Positions 1 to 11,900 of a DNA stretch of 64,000 nucleotides are shown piece after piece (within the stretch, counting starts at the first letter, position 1; each line of letters starts with the position of its first letter). A program made the translations under genes and the position numbers. The stretch covers positions 1,406,001 to 1,470,000 of the forward strand of contig CATNEN010000026.1 in assembly GCA_950097015.1 (NCBI GenBank). The letters are read 5' to 3'. The notes under the pieces are model-generated. The model did no database searches. It worked only from the letters and a program-made list of their open reading frames with translations, and had not been told where the DNA came from. This DNA is from Macrostomum hystrix (lineage: Eukaryota; Platyhelminthes; Macrostomidae).

Positions 1-256
1 TGAATGATTGGGAACTTAGCGACTTCAGTCCCTGAAGGATTGGGAACTTAGCGACTGCAGTCCCTGAATGATTGGGAACTTAGCGACTTCAGTCCCTGAA
101 GGATTGAGAACTTAGCGACTGCAGTGCCTGAATGATTGGGAACTTAGTGACTGCAGTCCCTGAATGATTGGGAACTTAGCGACTTCAGTCCCTGAAGGAT
201 TGAGAACTTAGCGACTTCAGTCCCTGAATGATTGGGAACTTAGCGACTGCAGTGCC
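1..256. repeat. Minisatellite, 32-bp unit
   Basis: Eight head-to-tail copies of a 32-bp unit beginning TGAATGATTGGGAACTTAGC. Copies alternate by a few substitutions (gacttc/gactgc; tccc/tgcc). The array is cut by the left window edge, so its full length is unknown. It probably lies in an upstream Notch intron. Confidence 0.95.
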
Positions 257-904
257 TGAAGGATTAGCTAATTTCGAGTACAAATTTACTAAATTGTGCA
301 TATAAAATTGTTGACTATATTATATTAGCTAGCTAGAGAGCATCGGGACCCTGGATTAGCTAGCCGCGGCAAGATTTGAGCACTGTTTGAGCACTGAATC
401 TTTACACTGTTCGAAGCCTCAACTATACTATATGGTAGCTATATCTTTAGCTAGCATCTGAACAAGTTCATCCTTTGTATATGTAATATACACTCGTAAA
501 GTAGATCCGCCAATGCTACTGGAGATCTTAACCAGATGGATCAGCATCTGCCAACTGGATTTCTTGGGAATATATTTTCAATTTTGTTTTCCACTGGACT
601 TGTTTGAGCCATCACTATGTGTAGCTAGCTGTGTTCCGAAAAGTCATCATCGCGTTATATTTATTCATGAGTTCTATAGAAGAAAGTTTGCACTTTTAAT
701 TCTGTTTCCTGTTTAATTTGATAGCTGCTAGTAGCCATAGCTACTTGAATATCTTCAAGAAATCTAATTATCTACAACACTTGCTTGATACAGCTCTGAT
801 AGAGTTTTAGCAATTAAGAAAATTAGGAAAAACGATGGAATGAATTAGTTATCGTGCATACCGATGCAGAATTTTGACACCTGAGAATCAAGTATGATCC
901 CTAG
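257..904. other. AT-rich non-coding stretch, no gene seen
   Basis: The only open frame (513-716 +) is short, lacks codon bias and has no recognisable domain. Frequent TAGCTAGC-like palindromes occur. It is most likely intronic sequence of the upstream Notch gene. Confidence 0.6.
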
Positions 905-1765
905 AGATCATACTTGGTCGATCTCGGTCGAGATCTTTAGAATCCTGTTTAGGATCTTTAGAATCCTGTTTAGGATCTTTAGAATCCTGTTCAGGATCTT
1001 TAGAATCCTGTTTAGGATCTTTAGAATTTTTTGTGATCTTTAGAATCATCTTTGAAATCTTTTGAATCCGGTTTGGGATCTTTAGAATCCTCTTTGAAAT
1101 CTTTTGAATCCTGTTTGGGATCTTTAGAATCCTCTTTGAAATCTTTTGAATCCGGTTTGGGATCTTTAGAATCATCTTTGAAATCTTTTGAATCCTGTTT
1201 GGGATCTTTAGAATCCTGTTTAGGATCTTTAGAATCCTGTTTAGGATCTTTAGAATCCTGTTTAGGATCTTTAGAATTTTTTGTGATCTTTAGAATCATC
1301 TTTGAAATCTTTTGAATCCGGTTTGGGATCTTTAGAATCCTCTTTGAAATCTTTTGAATCCTGTTTGGAATCTTTAGAATCCTGTTCAGGATCTTTAGAA
1401 TCCTGTTTAGGATCTTTAGAATTTTTTGTGATCTTTAGAATCATCTTTGAAATCTTTTGAATCCGGTTTGGAATCTTTAGAATCCTGTTCAGGATCTTTA
1501 GAATCCTGTTTAGGATCTTTAGAATCCTGTTTAGGATCTTTAGAATTTTTTGTGATCTTTAGAATCATCTTTGAAATCTTTTGAATCCGGTTTGGGATCT
1601 TTAGAATCCTCTTTGAAATCTTTTGAATCCTGTTTGGGATCTTTAGAATCCTCTTTGAAATATTTTGAATCCTGTTTGTGATTTTTAGAATCCTGTTTGG
1701 GATCTTTAGAAACCTGTTTGGGATCTTTAGAATCCAGTTTGGGATCTTTAAATTACAGATTAGAA
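905..1765. repeat. Minisatellite, 21-bp unit (GATCTTTAGAATCCTGTTTAG)
   Basis: A 21-bp unit, a multiple of three, repeats with interleaved variants (a CTCTTTGAAATCTTTTGAAT type and a TTTTTTGTGATC type) in a higher-order pattern. Because the period is divisible by 3, stop-free frames of about 90 codons arise on both strands (KDPKQDS-type repeats). These are not genes. Confidence 0.93.
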
Positions 1766-2392
1766 TTTTTTACGACTTTTTTAATCCTCGCTAAGATTTG
1801 TTTCAGCTGAGAGTTTTATGAATTTTTTTTGTTTATTTATCTAGGAGTGCATTTGATATTTGACAAGACGAGTTCAACTTGAGTACAATTTAGCGGATTG
1901 ATCACTGAGAACAGAATGTAAGCTATGCATTGCTCAGCTAGCTTTAAACTGCTGTAAATCTGACTCAAAAGCCGAAATCTAAATAACTGCCAGTTCCCAG
2001 GCACTACTGTGAGCTAAGTCGTATGTGGCCTTACCTCGCTGTCGTTATGTTGGTAGTTCAACCTTTTTTAACTCGTCAGGTGCAAGAACAGGTTTATTTG
2101 ACTAGTTACTGCCCGATGATAGTCTCAAGATAAGGTTTTGTTAATGTAGGACAGTTGAAGGAACCAGTTATGCAGATTGCACATTAGATAGATCTTCTAA
2201 GCTGTTCATGAGCACAACACATTTTATGGTTTTACTGCGTTAGCTAGATTTAGTAGATAGAAGCCTAAAATGGAAAAGTTTAGCTTAAGTCGCAAACACG
2301 AGTACTTGCTTGTTGAAAGAATAAAAAAATCGGAAAGCCTATATAAAATTTCCAAAATAGCTATTCATTAAATCTCATACATAATCCCGAAT
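1766..2392. other. Non-coding stretch, nothing recognised
   Basis: AT-rich sequence without a coding-like frame, RNA gene or element termini that I can identify. It is probably intronic. Confidence 0.55.
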
Positions 2393-2696
2393 CTAAAATC
2401 CAGAATACCGAAAAAATTCCAAATCCTAAATCCCAAATCCCGAATCCGAAATCCCGAATCTAAAATCCGAAATCCGAAATCTTGAATCTAAAATCCGAAA
2501 TCCCGAATCCTCAATCCGAAATACCGAAAAATCCCAAAAACTAATCTCAAATCCCGAATCCGAAATTAATAATTCGAAATCCCGAATCTGAAATCCTGAA
2601 TCCGAAATCCCGAATATAAAATCTCGAATCCGAAATTCGAAATCCCAAATCTGTAATCCCGAATCTGAAATCCCGAATCGGAAATACCAAAAATAA
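2393..2696. repeat. Degenerate minisatellite (AATCCCGAATCTGAAATCC-type)
   Basis: Irregular repetition of a 7-8 bp core (cccgaat / ccgaaat) forming 15-bp composites. It abuts the acceptor of the first Notch exon in the window (exon starts at 2724). Confidence 0.85.
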
Positions 2697-2723
2697 AACA
2701 AACACTGTTTTCACCGTCGACAG

Positions 2724-2902
2724 AGCCCAGCAGTGAAAGCTGCAGTCGGCAGTTCTGCAGCGGTCGCGGCATGTGCCGCCGTGATTCAACGACAGAGGGC
2801 CGGGCTCGGTGCGACTGCACAAACGGCTGGACTGGCGAGAACTGCTCGGTGAATGTGGACGATTGCGTCAGCGCCAAGTGTCAGAACAATGCAACCTGCA
2901 AG
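2724..2902 (+). CDS. Notch: Notch exon a: EGF 1 and start of EGF 2
   Basis: Acceptor ACCGTCGACAG|AG, donor AAG|GTAGGC. Encodes one full EGF ([12 protein letters not shown] ... [12 protein letters not shown]) and the start of a calcium-binding type EGF ([10 protein letters not shown]). It enters in phase 1 and leaves in phase 0. The second EGF carries CQNNATC, an O-fucose consensus (C-x4-S/T-C). Too short to stand out as an open frame; found from the cysteine pattern. Confidence 0.9.
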
Positions 2903-5900
2903 GTAGGCGTAATGTAACTTGCTATACATAGAGATATGTCTAGTTTCTATTTATTATCATTTCATTGCCCTCCAGTCTCATCCTCAGTTCCCTCTCCCTC
3001 AGTTCCCTCTCCTTCAGTTCCCTCTCTACCAGTTCTCTCTCCCTCAGTTCCCTCTCTACCAGTTCTCTCTCCCTCAGTTCCCTCTCTACCAGTTCTCTCT
3101 CCCTCAGTTCCCTCTCTACCAGTTCTCTCTCCCTCAATTCTCTCTCCCTCATTTCTCTCTCCCTCAGTTCCCTCTCTACCAGTTCTCTCTCCCTCAGTTC
3201 CCTCTCTACCAGTTCTCTCTCCCTCAATTCTCTCTCCCTCATTTCTCTCTCCCTCAGTTCTCTCTCTCCTTCAGTTCTCTCTCCCTCAGTTCCCTCTCTA
3301 CTAGTTCTCTCTCCCCCAGTTCCCTCTCCCTCAGTTATCTCTCTTTCAGTTCCCTCTCCCCCAGGTGCCTCTCCCCCTGTTCCCTCTCCCCCTGTTCCCT
3401 CTCCCCCAGGTCCCTCTCCCCCAGTTCCCTCTCCCCCAGTTCCCTCTCCCCCAGTTCCCTCTCCCTCAGTTCCCTCTCCCCCAGTTCCCTCTCCCCCAGT
3501 TCCCTCTCCCCCAGTTCCCTCTCCCTCAGTTCCCTCTCCCCCAGTTCCCTCTCCCTCAGTTATCTCTCTTTCAGTTCCCTCTCCCCCAGGTGCCTCTCCC
3601 CCTGTTCCCTCTCCCCCTGTTCCCTCTCCCCCAGGTCCCTCTCCCCCAGTTCCCTCTCCCCCAGTTCCCTCTCCCCCAGTTCCCTCTCCCTCAGTTCCCT
3701 CTCCCCCAGTTCCCTCTCCCCCAGTTCCCTCTCCCCCAGTTCCCTCTCCCTCAGTTCCCTCTCCCCCAGTTCCCTCTCCCCCAGTTCCCTCTCCCCCAGT
3801 TCCCTCTCCCCCAGTTCCCTCTCCCCCAGTTCCCTCTCCCTCAGTTCCCTCTCCCCCAGTTCCCTCTCCCCCAGTTCCCTCTCCCCCAGTTCCCTCTCCC
3901 CCAGTTCCCTCTCCCCCCAGTTCCCTCTCCCCCAGTTCCCTCTCCCCCAGTTCCCTCTCCCCCAGTTCCCTCTCCCCCAGTTCTCTCTCCCCCAGTTCCC
4001 TCTCCCTCAGTTCTCTCTCCCTCAGTTCCCCCTCCCCCAGTTCCCTCTCCCTCAGTTATCTCTGTGGCCACCCTGCTCACTTCAACAGGACCTGGAGAAT
4101 CGCCGTTACGAATGCGTCTGCCGTCTGGGATTCGTTGGGAAATTCTGCGAACTGCCAGACGCTTGCTATGATTTGAATCCGTGCCACCCGACGGCCCGTT
4201 GCGAAACCAACCTTATCACCGGCAAGCCGGTGTGCATCTGCCAAGCCGGCTACTCGGGTGAAACCTGCAGCACTCAAACCTCTGAACTCATCTGCGCCAA
4301 GAAGCCCTGCCTTAACAACGGCACCTGCAGGCAGTCCAACAGGAGCGAGCTGAACCACTTTGTCTGCGACTGTCGACCCGGCTTTCGCGGACCCCTCTGC
4401 GGCGAACAGATTATCGATCCGTGTAGCCACTCTCCCTGCCTAAACGGCGGCAGCTGCACCTCCGGTAGCGATTCCAATGGGCCAGCGAAATATCATTGCT
4501 CCTGCCCTGATGGCTATACGGGGGACAGGTGCGAGACTGAGCCTGCCAACTGTGACTGCCTGAATGGCGGCGTTTGCATTTGGGAGACCAACAAGCCTTT
4601 CTGCAACTGTGCCATTGGATTTAGCGGTGAGTAGTTTGACAATTTGAGTGCGATTTTGATGTTGAAACTGTAAGTTTTTACTACAGCAGTTGAGATTTTG
4701 TAGCTACAGCAGGTCAGATTTTGTAGCTACAGCAGTTGAGATTTTGTAGCTACAGCAGGTGAGATTTTGTAGCTACAGCAGGTGAGATTTTGTAGCTACA
4801 GCAGTTGAGATTTTGTAGCTACAGCAGTTGAGATTTTGTAGCTACAGCAGGTGAGATTTTGTAGCTACAGCAGGTGAGATTGTGTAGCTACAGCAGTTGA
4901 GATTTTGTAGCTACAGCAGGTGAGATTTTGTAGTTACAGCAGTTGAGATTTTGTAGCTACAGCAGTTGAGATTTTGTAGCTACAGTAGGTGAGATTTTGT
5001 AGCTACAGTAGGTGAGATTTTGTAGCTACAGCAGTTGAGATTTTGTAGCTACAGCAGTTGAGATTTTGTAGCTACAGCAGTTGAGATTTTGTAGCTACAG
5101 CAGTTGAGATTTTGTAGCTACAGCAGTTGAGATTTTGTAGCTACAGCAGGTGAGATTTTGTAGCTACAGCAGGTGAGATTGTGTAGCTACAGCAGTTGAG
5201 ATTTTGTAGCTACAGCAGTTGAGATTTTGTAGCTACAGCAGTTGAGATTTTGTAGCTACAGCAGTTGAGATTTTGTAGCTACAGTAGGTGAGATTTTGTA
5301 GCTACAGTAGGTGAGATTTTGTAGCTACAGCAGTTGAGATTTTGTAGCTACAGCAGTTGAGATTTTGTAGCTACAGCAGTTTAGATTTTGTAGCTACAGC
5401 AGTTGAGATTTTGTAGCTACAGCAGTTTAGATTTTGTAGCTATAGTAGGTGAGATTTTGTAGGCTCAGGAGCTAGGTAAGATTTTGTAGGCTCAGGAGCT
5501 AGGTAAGATTTTGTAGGTACAGTAGCTAGGTGAGATTTTGAAGCTACAGTAGCTAGGTGAGATTTTGAAGCTACAGTAGCTAGGTGAGATTTTGTAGCTA
5601 CAGTAGCTAGGTGAGATTTTGTAGCTACAGTAGCTAGGTGAGATTTTGTAGGTACAGTAGCTAGGTGAGATTTTGTAGGTACAGTATCTATGTGAGATTT
5701 TGAAGCTACAGTAGCTAGGTGAGATTTTGTAGGTACAGTAGCTAGGTGAGATTTTGAAGCTACAGTAGCTAGGTGAGATTTTGAAGCTACAGTAGCTAGG
5801 TGAGATTTCGAAACTACAGTAGCTAGGTGAGATTTTGTAGCTACAGTAGCTAGGTGAGATTTTGTAGCTACAGTAGCTAGGTGAGATTTTGTAGGTACAG

Positions 5901-8900
5901 TAGCTAGGTGAGATTTTGTAGGTACAGTATCTATGTGAGATTTTGAAGCTACAGTAGCTAGGTGAGATTTTGTAACTACAGTAGCTAGGTGAGATTTTGA
6001 AGCTACAGTAGCTAGGTGAGATTTTGTAACTACAGTAGCTAGGTGAGATTTTGTAGCTACAGTAGCTAGGTGAGATTTTGTAGCTACAGTAGCTAGGTGA
6101 GATTTTGTAGGTACAGTAGCTAGGTGAGATTTTGTAGGTACAGTATCTATGTGAGATTTTGAAGCTACAGTAGCTAGGTGAGATTTTGTAGGTACAGTAG
6201 CTAGGTGAGATTTTGAAGCTACAGTAGCTAGGTGAGATTTTGAAGCTACAGTAGCTAGGTGAGATTTCGTAACTACAGTAGCTAGGTGAGATTTTGTAGC
6301 TACAGTAGCTAGGTGAGATTTTGTAGCTACAGTAGCTAGGTGAGATTTTGTAGGTACAGTAGCTAGGTGAGATTTTGTAGGTACAGTATCTATGTGAGAT
6401 TTTGAAGCTACAGTAGCTAGGTGAGATTTTGTAACTACAGTAGCTAGGTGAGATTTTGAAGCTACAGTAGCTAGGTGAGATTTTGTAACTACAGTAGCTA
6501 GGTGAGATTTTGTAGCTACAGTAGCTAGGTGAGATTTTGTAGCTACAGTAGCTAGGTGAGATTTTGTAGGTACAGTAGCTAGGTGAGATTTTGTAGGTAC
6601 AGTATCTATGTGAGATTTTGAAGCTACAGTAGCTAGGTGAGATTTTGTAGGTACAGTAGCTAGGTGAGATTTTGAAGCTACAGTAGCTAGGTGAGATTTC
6701 GTAACTACAGTAGCTAGGTGAGATTTCGTAACTACAGTAGCTAGGTGAGATTTTGAAGCTACAGTAGCTAGGTGAGATTTTGAAGCTACAGTAGCTAGGT
6801 GAGATTTTGAAGCTACAGTAGCTAGGTGAGATTTCGTTGTTAAGCATGTGGGTTTTTTGAGATTTGAGAATGCAGTGGTTGAGATTATATTGTACAGTGG
6901 ATCAGATTTTAAGATACCAGTGGATTTATGTGTTTTGATTTTTTGTAATTAAAAGCCGTTTACAAATTTTAGAACAATAAAGTATTCATAATTTTCTTTT
7001 ATCTTTTTAGACGAAAATGGTATCAGAAAGAACTAAGCAATTAGGCATTGCAAATAATCAACTATTCCGATTTAGGAGAAGCTAGCCTGAAAGAATCGCA
7101 TTGGATCTGCTTAGAAACTAGACAATAATGTTATCGAAGCCATTCTAGGCTGGTGCTTTCATCTCTAATTCTCTTTCCGTCTTCTTTTTTATTCAGTCAC
7201 TTGAAGATAGGCAGCTAAAACTATTTAGTTAGCTCACATTTGCTTATCTCGATGCCGTGGCCTGGGCAGGCCTATATTCACCTGTGAGTTTGATATTCAG
7301 ATTATTAAGTGAGAAGTTGCAGTTATCTTCCGTAAGCTGTTCTGAGATTGTTTAAACATAGTTTTTGATAACTCGCTTACCACTCTAACAGTTCCAGGGT
7401 TCTGTTCCGAAACAAATGATATTTGTTTGTGCTGTTCATTGGCAGGGCAGGGGGCTCTTCAAGTGCAACTCTAGGGTGACTAGATTGAGAAGGGTTCGTT
7501 AACTGCACAACTACAATTTTGCTAAATAACACGCGACCCTGTAGTGCTTTATTTGACCAGACCATTAGTGTCCCTTTCCCAGGCCGTAGAGTGAAATAAC
7601 AAAGCTCTACCGGGTCTTTGTTCGCGTGTTTTGGGGCCCTCCCTGAGCGCCTCGAAATTCTCTTAGATACAAAAAATAACCGTGGGGTTAACTTTGTGTG
7701 CGAGTGTTTGCGCATATTGTAACGAGGCACTTAAATAGTTTTATTGCTCAGTTCAAGGATCAGTATTTGGTTTCTTGGAAGTCCCCGATAAACTAGCAGT
7801 TCGTGATACGTGTCCCCGTATTTTATTGCTATTCACGGGGAGATGTACGAGTAAATTGAGAATGTGAGAGGTAGAGTGAGAAGTAGAGATGTGTGAGAGA
7901 GAGAAGGGGTCGGTAGGTGGCAGGCTGGGTTAACGCGTCTGACTCTCGCACCAAGGTCCCTGAGCTCGATTCCGCGGCGAGGCCACATTTATTTAGGGCG
8001 CAGCCGCGGAGAGAAGGCTTGGGGGCTTGTCGTGCAATTTACGCCCTTGAGGGCCAACCTCCAAAGCACAATGAAGTGTACAACTGCCTGACGATGAGAA
8101 AGTCAGGGCAGATGTAGCGCATGCTGCGTACAGTATCTGTGTGCGTGTGTGCTCAGGAATCAGCGGAATGGGCAGAATTGCCTCCTCACTTGGCTGCGGG
8201 TCTAGTGTCACCAGATGCTGTGCTCACTCCTGCTCATTCACCAAATGATTGCCCGTGAATGAGCTGGAGAGAGGTAGAATGGGCATTGTCTCTCGATTGT
8301 CAGCAATTGGTATAAAATGTAGCACCCATTGATGGTCTCTGCTACAATTTGTCATGCATTTTTACGCTCGTATTTCAATCTTTGTCGCACAGAAAATTGA
8401 ATTACAAGTATTATGAAAGGAAATGATGAAAGTGATAGAAGATGGGCAGACAGAGATGGAGATACCTGCAGTGGGCCACACGATTTGACAAGACCGCCTA
8501 TTAATTCTATTGTGTTCGCATTGCTAATTAGCTAAACAAGTCTTTGTCTAGTACGCGGAATGAATACGCCGATCTCATTGTTCTGCATTAATGAGTCTTT
8601 GTCTGGCAATTGCAACAAATTTTCCAATAATTAGAATACAGAAAATTCACCCTTGTCCCTCGATTTTCTTAACGTTTCTGATCTCTTTAACACACTTGCA
8701 GTGAGTTTATATAATCGTAGATAATAGGCATATATCTTAAAACGATTGGCGACTTGACTGACACATTGCTGATTTCTATATTCGATAAGCAACGATTGTT
8801 ACAGCTTTAAATAGCAAATCTATTAGCTAATTGTGTTCAAGCAATTTATTGATTATTTCACTAGAAACTTTACTGCAACAACTTCTTAGCTCTTCTGCTT

Positions 8901-11900
8901 TTAGCTACACGGAAACACTGCATCCTTTCACAAAGAATAATTGATTTTCTCCATAAAACAACTTTCTCTTTTGTCTTGTCTATTCTTTGCGATCACTTCC
9001 GCATTGTATTGTTGCAGAGAAAGCAGATACTACCGGAAAAAAGTCCCCGCCAAGCAATGATTTCCCGAACCAGTGAAGGATGACTGTGGCTTGTCCCATT
9101 AGACCTAAGAAAAAGTGTCAATTAGCTTAAATTTCATTAAACTGAAGAAACCGAGACACTGCAGTGCTTCAAATTCGCACAGTTGTTAAATGAGAAATTT
9201 ACTGAATTAGTTGTTCGATATTTAGGGTGGGTGTGTCGTCCCCCCAGTCCATGGACTGAACAGCTGTACGCAGCCTTCAGATGCGCCGCGCAATAGCTGC
9301 GTCTGTGCTGTCGGCTGCACATCAACAGTTTTTTAATCTGTAGTTTCATTAACAGAATTGCTAAATTTGTAAATTTCTTTTATACCCTACCAATAACAGT
9401 GGGGTTGTCTCTAAATTCCTGAACATTTGCGATGTGGTATGCATTGAAAAAAAACTAGATTGTAATTCTTTAACTGCAATCCCACTTGAAGCCATGCAGC
9501 TAAAAATCTGTTATGCAGCAGAAAATTGTTGTATCATATTTCATTCTCCAAACCTCTTTGGCTCTTTCTCTGCGGAGTCAAAGATTTCAATTGTGTCGCT
9601 AGTTTATATACATATATATATATGTAACAAGCATCAGACATCTAACAACCGCCTAGCATTTTCTCACGCTGCTCTGTTTCCAGACTGATTGTTATTAGAT
9701 AGCCTTCTTAGCAGCTGCTCCTCCCACCGAGAACCAGGAAAGACACACATAACGCGCAGAGAAACAGCGACTATACAGAGGGCCTGGACTTCTTCATCTT
9801 GCCTTGTCTTCTCTTGGCTTTATATTCGATACCTAGCCAAATTCAATACCCCCAGGCTGAACTCCGGGAAACGATACGAAAGCTAATACATTAATTATCT
9901 AAAGCTGTATGACCACACAACTGTGACAGCAGGCTGCGAAAATTGAAATCAGAAATGATCTAGGACAGTGACTCTGCTAACCTGATGATCTAGGACAGTG
10001 ACACTGCTAACTTGATGATCTAGGACAGTGACACTGCTAACTTGATGATCTAGGACAGTGACACTACTGACTTGATGATCTAGGACAGTGACACTGCTAA
10101 CTTGATGATCTAGGACAGTGACACTGCTAACCTGATGATCTAGGACAGTGACACTGCTAACCTGATGATCTAGGACAGTGACACTGCTAACCTGATGATC
10201 TAGGACAGTGACACTGCTAACCTGATGATCTAGGACAGTGACACTGCTAACTTGATGATCTAGGACAGTGACACTGCTAACTTGATGATCTAGGACAGTG
10301 ACACTACTGACTTGATGATCTAGGACAGTGACACTGCTAACTTGATGATCTAGGACAGTGACACTGCTAACCTGATGATCTAGGACAGTGACACTGCTAA
10401 CCTGATGATCTAGGACAGTGACACTGCTAACCTGATGATCTAGGACAGTGACACTGCTAACTTGATGATCTAGGACAGTGACACTGCTAACTTGATGATC
10501 TAGGACAGTGACACTACTGACTTGATGATCTAGGACAGTGACACTGCTAACTTGATGATCTAGGACAGTGACACTGCTAACTTGATGATCTAGGACAGTG
10601 ACACTACTGACTTGATGATCTAGGACAGTGACACTGCTAACTTGATGATCTAGGACAGTGACACTACTGACTTGATGATCTAGGACAGTGACTCTGCTAA
10701 CTTGATGATCTAGGACAGTGACACTGCTAACTTGATGATCTAGGACAGTGACACTGCTAACCCGATGATCTAGGACAGTGACACTACTAACTTGACGATC
10801 TAGGACAGTGACACTACTAACTTGATGATCTAGGACAGTGACACTGCTAACTTGATGATCTAGGACAGTGACACTACTAACTTGATGATCTAGGACAGTG
10901 ACACTACTAACTTGATGATCTAGGACAGTGACACTGCTAACTTGATGATCTAGGACAGTGACACTACTGACTTGATGATCTAGGACAGTGACACTGCTAA
11001 CCCGATGATCTAGGACAGTGACACTACTAACTTGACGATCTAGGACAGTGACACTACTAACTTGATGATCTAGGACAGTGACACTGCTAACTTGATGATC
11101 TAGGACAGTGACACTACTGACTTGATGATCTAGGACAGTGACACTACTGACTTGATGATCTAGGACAGTGACACTGCTAACTTGATGATCTAGGACAGTG
11201 ACACTACTAACTTGATGATCTAGGACAGTGACACTGCTAACCTGATGATCTAGAACAGTGACACTGCTAACCTGATGATCTAGGACAGTGACACTACTAA
11301 CTTGACGATCTAGGACAGTGACACTACTAACTTGATGATCTAGGACAGTGACACTGCTAACTTGATGATCTAGGACAGTGACACTGCTAACTTGATGATC
11401 TAGGACAGTGACACTACTAACTTGATGATCTAGGACAGTGACACTACTAACTTGATGATCTAGGACAGTGACACTGCTAACTTGATGATCTAGGACAGTG
11501 ACACTACTAACTTGATGATCTAGGACAGTGACACTGCTAACCTGATGATCTAGGACAGTGACACTGCTAACCTGATGATCTAGGACAGTGACACTGCTAA
11601 CTTGATGATCTAGGACAGTGACACTGCTAACCTGATGATCTAGGACAGTGACACTGCTAACCTGATGATCTAGGACAGTGACACTGCTAACCTGATGATC
11701 TAGGACAGTGACACTGCTAACCTGATGATCTAGGACAGTGACACTGCTAACTTGATGATCTAGGACAGTGACACTGCTAACCTGATGATCTAGGACAGTG
11801 ACACTACTAACTTGATGATCTAGGACAGTGACACTGCTAACCTGATGATCTAGGACAGTGACACTGCTAACCTGATGATCTAGGACAGTGACACTGCTAA

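Noticed and set aside
1-1765. CRISPR-like arrays
   Set aside because: Units are head to tail without unique spacers, and the genome is clearly eukaryotic.
2919-4634. A 571-codon frame joining a Ser/Pro/Leu-rich repeat region to EGF domains
   Set aside because: The repeat half is a 15-bp intron array open in all three frames. A good acceptor at 4088 and the in-phase fit of 2902 to 4089 within one EGF show that the repeat is spliced out.
5492-6847. 451-codon minus-strand frame (SPSYCSFKI repeats)
   Set aside because: A product of a 27-bp minisatellite period; no leader, no unique ends, antisense within a Notch intron.
7377-7730. 117-codon minus-strand frame in the large Notch intron
   Set aside because: No recognisable domain, no convincing splice or promoter context, codon choice like the surrounding non-coding DNA; kept only as a remote possibility.
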